Shown: positions 59,749-64,000 of the stretch, piece after piece | How positions within the stretch are numbered: position 1 is the stretch's first letter | Layout of the letters: each line of letters starts with the position of its first letter | Source of the DNA: Bacillus dicomae | GTDB lineage: Bacteria; Bacillota; Bacilli; Bacillales; Bacillaceae_G | Assembly: GCF_006494425.1 (NCBI RefSeq) | Contig: NZ_VHIV01000005.1 | Span: 159,481 to 223,480 of the forward strand | DNA length: 64,000 nucleotides | Reading direction: 5' to 3' | Translations under genes and position numbers: made by a program | The notes under the pieces: generated by a model | What the model was told of the DNA's origin: nothing | Database searches by the model: none | The model's input: only the letters and a program-made list of their open reading frames with translations

Positions 59749-59826
59749 TTAATTTTCGTTATGGGGTAATCTAGGATCAATCCATTTTCTCAGTTCCTTG
59801 GGACTCATTTCTAATACTTCCGTCAA
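59749..59826 (-). CDS. Very small protein (25 aa) with strong RBS, TTG start
   Basis: AAAAGGAGTG lies eight bases before a TTG. The frame is M T E V L E M S P K E L R K W I D P R L P... and ends with NEN. The helix-prone charged middle followed by a Pro-rich end could be a small regulatory peptide. No family is recognised. Because of its size it is only supported by the ribosome binding site. Confidence 0.45.
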   Translation of the reverse strand: MTEVLEMSPKELRKWIDPRLPHNEN

Positions 59827-59959
59827 TATAATCACTCCTTTTTTCTTGCTATTATGTACGATTGCGGATGCTTTTAAACCATGAAAATAGAATTCTAAAA
59901 TATAGATTGAAAAAAGTAGTTTGCTCCATTTATTAAATTTTCATCTTATCTTACATAGC

Positions 59960-60383
59960 TTAATCTGCTTCAACATCTTTTTTACCTAATTTTTGAACAA
60001 ATCTTAATAAATAACCATCAGGGTCCATAATTAAAAATTCTTTTTGTCCCTTTAATTTAGTATCAGCTCTATACCAATTCTCTTGGATATCAAATTTAAT
60101 TGGATACTCGTTCTTTTTCAAACTATCATATAATGGATCAATATCATTTTATGATAACTTGAAAATTAATTCCTCTTCCGCAGGGATAAGATAACTCCCC
60201 AGTACTCCAATGACCATTTACTTCTTCAATTATAATCTGACAGTCATCTAAAGACAGTAAAGCAAACCTATCCTCTGGTCTTTGATATTCAATTTTAAAC
60301 AGGAGAATCTCCGAATAAAAATTTAAACTTTGCTCCATATCTGAAACCGATAGCTCTGGTATTAATGCATTAAGTTTGTGCAA
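59960..60383 (-). pseudogene. VOC-family (bleomycin-resistance-like) gene with one frameshift
   Basis: The first part starts MHKLNALIPELSVSDMEQSLNFYSEILLFKIEYQRPEDRF and runs to YPCGRGINFQVIIK with a stop at 60144. One base away the next frame goes on as DIDPLYDSLKKNEYPIKFDIQENWYRADTKLKGQKEFLIMDPDGYLLRFVQKLG to a stop at 59960. Together they make a normal VOC fold of about 140 residues. The break is at AAAATGATATTG near 60143. It could be a real pseudogene or a sequencing error. Confidence 0.7.
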
Positions 60384-60722
60384 AAATGCTTCCCCCTTTG
60401 CTTAAGTTAGTGATTATCATAACACTTACTATAGTTTCTTCTTCCATTAAACTACTTCGTTAGTCCTATAAGAAGTAAACAACTTTATTATTTTTTAAAG
60501 GACTTTATTATCACTGAACACGTATCACATTTAAATTAAAATACGGCTCTAAGAAGAAATTGAGTTGATCCTTTTGAAAATAAAAAAAAGACGCGATAAA
60601 GCGCCTTCCAGGGAATTATGTTGAATACAATAATGAGGAGAAATGGTTTATGTCTATATTATTTCTCTTCCAATTACTATATATTTTTAGCATACTATTA
60701 ACTATAAGGAGGGAGTGCAGAA
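60384..60722. other. Intergenic region upstream of LtrA
   Basis: No gene is supported. AAGACGCGATAAAGCGCCTT at 60589-60608 is a weak hairpin. TAAGGAGGGAG at 60705-60716 is the ribosome binding site of the next gene. Confidence 0.4.
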
Positions 60723-61814
60723 GTGGAAGAAAAGAAAGTGACGTGGTTAGAACTCTTTTATGATTTATTATTTGTGGCGGCAGTGACGGCTGCGACTCAT
60801 GTTTTACTTCATGTTGAAGATGGTCAAATCCATGCAGAGTATTTAGTAAAGTTTGTCTTAATTTTTATTCCGATCTGGTGGGCTTGGGTAGGGCAAACTA
60901 TCTTTGTTAACCGGTTTGGAAAAGATTTATTTCATCAAAGGATTTTTTTGATCCTGCAAATGTTTTTTGTCCTAATAATGACATCAAGCTTATCAGCTGA
61001 TTTTGATCCTTATTATCTTTCTTTTTTAATTGGCTATATTGGCTTAAGGGTCGTGACTGCAATTCAATATCTTGTTATCCAGCGTATAGAAGAGGGGGAT
61101 CGAAAAAAAGCAGCACTCTTTTTAGGAAGATATTTTTGGATTGGAATCGTTATTTCATTATTATCCGTCTTTTTTGATTCTTGGATTCGATATGCTGTGT
61201 TATATTTTGGGATTCTTATCGATATTGTTGTCCCACTGCTTGGAAGGAAGTGTTTAGAAAAGGTTCCTACAAATACAGCCCACTTGTTAGAGAGATTTGG
61301 TCTATTTTCCATTATTCTCTTTGGGGAAGCTCTTGTAAGCACTCTTGTGGTCATTCAACCTAAACAAGGAAATTGGGATTCAATAAGCTTTGCGATCATT
61401 TCATTTATCCTCATTATTTCGATGTGGTGGCAATATTTCGATAACATGGAGAAGAAACTCGACAAGTCTAGACAAACTTCTGGTCAAATTATTATTTACG
61501 GTCATCTATTTATTTTAATGTCTTTGAGTATGGTTGCAGCATCCATTAGATTATTATTTTTACATGAGGTCTATTATTCTTTTATCTTATATTTTGTTTT
61601 TGGTTCTGTATTGCTCTATTTCCTGTCAACTACAATTGTTTTTCATCAATACAGATTTGAACAACACCGCTTGAACATTTATCATTTATGCTTGTTTTTA
61701 GGAATTTTAGCAGTCTTTTTTGTTATTAATTTAATTATAGTAGTGCCGAATATTGTGATAATAGGACAATTAACCTTATTTTTTATCATCTATGCTAAAT
61801 TAACAAGTACATAA
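60723..61814 (+). CDS. Low temperature requirement protein A (LtrA) family
   Basis: The start is a GTG after AAGGAGGGAG. The 363-residue protein has about ten membrane spans and the LtrA signature at its start, VTWLELFYDLLFVAAVTAATH, followed by FIPIWWAWVGQTIFVNRF and, near the middle, LLERFGLFSIILFGEALVST. The family was named for a Listeria gene needed for growth in the cold; the molecular function is unknown. No partner gene is evident. Confidence 0.88.
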   Translation: MEEKKVTWLELFYDLLFVAAVTAATHVLLHVEDGQIHAEYLVKFVLIFIPIWWAWVGQTIFVNRFGKDLFHQRIFLILQMFFVLIMTSSLSADFDPYYLSFLIGYIGLRVVTAIQYLVIQRIEEGDRKKAALFLGRYFWIGIVISLLSVFFDSWIRYAVLYFGILIDIVVPLLGRKCLEKVPTNTAHLLERFGLFSIILFGEALVSTLVVIQPKQGNWDSISFAIISFILIISMWWQYFDNMEKKLDKSRQTSGQIIIYGHLFILMSLSMVAASIRLLFLHEVYYSFILYFVFGSVLLYFLSTTIVFHQYRFEQHRLNIYHLCLFLGILAVFFVINLIIVVPNIVIIGQLTLFFIIYAKLTST

Positions 61815-61886
61815 ATAAAAGCATCAAATAAATCAGTATCAAACTATAATACTGGTTTATGTGTATATATTGGTAGCTTTTACATT

Positions 61887-62072
61887 TTGATATTAAATCT
61901 TATTATTCACGGTGACTCTGATGCAACTGTACCTTTTGAGTTAAGTGGAAAACGCACATATGATTCCATTCCTGATAGTAAACTTGCTCTAATACAGGGT
62001 GGTCCTCATGGATTAAACGCAACTCATGCAAAAGAATTTAATGAAGCATTATTAACATTTTTAAAAGAATAA
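61887..62072 (+). pseudogene. C-terminal fragment of an alpha/beta hydrolase
   Basis: The frame carries NLIIHGDSDATVPFELSGKRTYDSIPDSKLALIQGGPHGLNATHAKEFNEALLTFLKE. This is the last third of a haloperoxidase-like (arylesterase) hydrolase: acid Asp in HGDSD and catalytic His in GGPHGLN. The nucleophile half is missing, and there is no ribosome binding site. The gene was probably cut down by a deletion. Confidence 0.75.
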
Positions 62073-62079
62073 TCTTTGA

Positions 62080-62526
62080 GGAACTACCGGAGGTGGTTCA
62101 ACAGCAATATCAAGAATAATAACACGAATTTATCGATTATATGTAGCGAAAGGTTATGAACTAAACAGGGAAAAAGTTGAACCAGTAATTACAACAAAAA
62201 AGCTGAATCCTATCATTAGGTCAGAATATAGAGCCGGGGAGTTTGGTTATACAATTTATCAATCTGACATTTTAGAAAGAGGAAGAGATCCATTTTATCA
62301 GTGGATTAATGACAATGACAAGATAGAAAATTATGAACTGGAAGGAGCACAATTCATATTTGGTAAAATGACCGGAAGTAATGTAAAGGGCATGAAAATG
62401 ATTGTTCCTGCAAAAGGAAAGGACAGTACTTATCAAGTTGTAATCATTGATGATGTTTTAAATAAGGCTGAATTAGAGAAAATCATGATTTCCTTTTTGA
62501 AATCTTCATGTGATAAAAGAAATTAA
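62080..62526 (+). pseudogene. Open frame without a start codon, lost 5' end (about 148 codons)
   Basis: After a TGA at 62077-62079 the frame stays open to 62526 but offers no ATG, GTG or TTG near its start; the first in-frame ATG leaves only 53 codons. It encodes RIITRIYRLYVAKGYELNREKVEPVITTKK, later EFGYTIYQSDILERGRD and, at the end, YQVVIIDDVLNKAELEKIMISFLKSS. This resembles the tail of a larger extracytoplasmic protein, such as DUF4367-type domains, but I cannot assign it. Confidence 0.5.
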
Positions 62527-62579
62527 TAATCTATAAAACAAAAAAGTGAGATAGAATTTTTTTTGGGGTACTTCAAAAT

Positions 62580-62612
62580 TTTAGCTTGATGGCGATGGGA
62601 TACTACTCCATA
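62580..62612. repeat. Palindromic dispersed repeat, left half-site
   Basis: TTTAGCTTGATGGCGATGGG followed by ATACTACTCC is a left arm, preceded by TTTTTTTTGGGGTACTTC. Confidence 0.7.
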
Positions 62613-62772
62613 TTAGAAAAAATGATATTTTGATGCAAAGTTATGGTGCAAGCAAGAGCATTACAGTTCTATCACCAATTCATTTTTTGATATAATAGAT
62701 GCGTGGCAGGAAATAGATAGAAAGATACTGTTAGTAATTTATACTTAAAATGTTGGGAGATTGAACAGAGTT

Positions 62773-63684
62773 ATGGGGACAGAAAAAGAAATTAGTTCCG
62801 CTAAATTAATATGGAAGATGACGCGCCCGCATACATTAACGGCGACATTTTCTCCTGTAATTTTAGGGACGGTGGCATCACTTTATGTTGCCGAAATTGA
62901 TTGGCTTTTATTTATTGCGATGATGATTGCATGTTTAGCATTGCAAATCGCAACGAACTTATTTAATGAGTACTATGATTTCAAACGTGGATTAGATACA
63001 GCTGATTCTGTTGGAATTGGTGGTGGAATTGTTCGTCATGGATTGAAACCAAAAAATGTGTTAACAGTTGCCCTTTTATTGTATGTAGTAGCAGCAATTA
63101 TTGGAGTTTATATTTGTATGAATAGCAGCTGGTGGTTAGTCGTCATTGGTTTAATTGGAATGGCGGTTGGCTATTTATATACAGGTGGTCCATTACCAAT
63201 TGCGTATACTCCGTTTGGAGAATTAGTTTCTGGATTGTTAATGGGGACATGTTTTGTACTTATTGCTTTCTTTATTCAAACGAATACGATAACGATTGAA
63301 AGTGTATTGATTTCCATTCCAATTGGAATTTTAGTCGGTGCAATCAACATGTCAAATAACATCCGAGATATCGAAGAAGATATTAAAGGTGGAAGAAAGA
63401 CATTAGTAATCCTCCTTGGGAGAGAGAAAGCTGTAGTAACACTAGCTGTAGCCTTTGTCGTTGCTTATTTATGGATCGCGGTAATTGTATTAATGGGTTA
63501 TATAAGCCCTTGGGCATTAGTTATGTTCCTAGGTTTGAGAAAGCCAATCTCTGCTATTCAAAGCTTCCAAAAAGGGACAAAGGATCCCGGGTATATGCGC
63601 ATCGCAATGAAATCAACAGCGATGACAAATACAATTTTCGGCTTCTTATTATCGGCAGGATTATTAATTAGTTACTGGTTTTAA
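62773..63684 (+). CDS. menA: 1,4-dihydroxy-2-naphthoate prenyltransferase
   Basis: MenA attaches the polyprenyl chain to dihydroxynaphthoate in menaquinone synthesis at the membrane. The UbiA-type Asp motifs are LFNEYYDFKRGLDTAD near residue 63-78 and NNIRDIEEDIKGGRKT near 196-211. KMTRPHTLTATFSPVILGTVAS at the start and TGGPLPIAYTPFGELVSG are close to B. subtilis MenA. About eight spans are seen. The ATG at 62773 is taken; a TTG at 62761 (product MNRV) touches GGGAGA and is an alternative. A TATAAT at 62691-62696 may be its -10. Confidence 0.92.
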   Translation: MGTEKEISSAKLIWKMTRPHTLTATFSPVILGTVASLYVAEIDWLLFIAMMIACLALQIATNLFNEYYDFKRGLDTADSVGIGGGIVRHGLKPKNVLTVALLLYVVAAIIGVYICMNSSWWLVVIGLIGMAVGYLYTGGPLPIAYTPFGELVSGLLMGTCFVLIAFFIQTNTITIESVLISIPIGILVGAINMSNNIRDIEEDIKGGRKTLVILLGREKAVVTLAVAFVVAYLWIAVIVLMGYISPWALVMFLGLRKPISAIQSFQKGTKDPGYMRIAMKSTAMTNTIFGFLLSAGLLISYWF

Positions 63685-63706
63685 ATAAAAAATATTATTA
63701 CGTGAC

Positions 63707-63757
63707 TAAACCCCAATTTCTCAATTTTAATATAGAGAAATTGGGGTTTTATTTTTA
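63707..63757. terminator. Terminator after menA
   Basis: AAACCCCAATTTCTC pairs with GAGAAATTGGGGTTTT around a TAATAT-rich loop and is followed by T residues. Confidence 0.92.
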
Positions 63758-63856
63758 TAGCGTGTATTTTTCCTTTTAATCAAAAGCAAACTTTAAAAAC
63801 AAATAAAAACATCAAGCATGTGAGCATCAAGAACGGAAGTGCATGGAATATACATC

Positions 63857-64000
63857 TTTAGCTTGATGGGTATGTGGCGGTACCCTATATCCATCAACTT
63901 AAGACCTTTATAACACCCTAGAATGAAAATTTTGTTTATTTTTTACAGAAAACGGGTTATTTTTTCGTTTTGGAGGTATTTTCTTTTCTTAGCTTGATGG
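63857..64000. repeat. Palindromic dispersed repeat, full unit at window end
   Basis: CTTTAGCTTGATGGGTATGT pairs with ATATCCATCAACTTAAG at 63888-63904. After about 55 bases the lead-in TTTTTTCGTTTTGGAGGTAT and a second left arm TTAGCTTGATGG end the window. A second hairpin presumably continues outside. Confidence 0.8.

Overview
The window is a stretch of Bacillus cereus-group chromosome. The evidence is its AT-rich composition, GTG and TTG starts with strong GGAGG-type ribosome binding sites, a spore-associated CgeB-like glycosyltransferase, a CYP102A-type self-sufficient P450, an IS231-type transposase remnant, and short dispersed repeats of the type known as bcr elements in this group. No rRNA, tRNA or CRISPR array was seen. 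Most of the window is accessory: transporters with local repressors, stress functions, small spore- or envelope-like proteins, and many decayed genes.

Layout. 1-12.7 kb: the end of a metallophosphoesterase, D-cysteine desulfhydrase, lipoproteins, an L,D-transpeptidase, a LysE exporter, an MFS exporter, small basic and membrane proteins, a DUF1259 protein and a repeat-rich lipoprotein. 12.9-20.8 kb: a Gly/Pro-rich protein, a 14-TM efflux pump, the P450-reductase fusion, and a MarR-DoxX-YdhR group with repeated palindromic operators. 21-27.3 kb: a secreted class C-type serine hydrolase, small membrane proteins, a VOC protein and a UPF1-like helicase. 27.3-35.1 kb: an M20 amidohydrolase behind a SAM riboswitch, Lrp, SDR, TetR plus MFS with matching operator boxes, and TetR plus an SDR-alpha/beta-hydrolase fusion with a palindromic operator. 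35.1-43.4 kb: a T-box leader in front of an MFS exporter, a GC-rich DinB gene, and an arsenic operon (arsR-arsI-acr3-arsC). 43.6-48.6 kb, minus strand: a Bce-like ABC transporter joined to a multi-TM histidine kinase and a NarL/LuxR response regulator. 49-64 kb: a CgeB-like glycosyltransferase, hydrolases, a cluster of tiny proteins, a second class C serine hydrolase with the same upstream region as the one at 21 kb, an MFS/TetR pair, LtrA, pseudogenes and menA.

How the genes work together. The dominant theme is export or detoxification under local control: five regulator-target sets carry visible operator repeats (MarR, three TetR, ArsR), and two more are controlled by RNA (SAM riboswitch, T-box). 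The two serine hydrolases at 21.5 and 56 kb share a promoter with three GTAAG-type boxes spaced 11 bp, the signature of an OmpR-family activator. The most unusual units are the Bce-type transporter with a NarL-type two-component system whose regulator appears to start at AUA, and the T-box-controlled MFS exporter.

Repeats. Two families recur. One is a ~150 bp element flanked by TTTAT (two copies plus a fragment), resembling bcr1. The other is a palindromic element built on TTAGCTTGATGG...CCATCAAGCTAA, present in at least ten places and often at gene ends. Both sit at or supply the stop codons of neighbouring genes.
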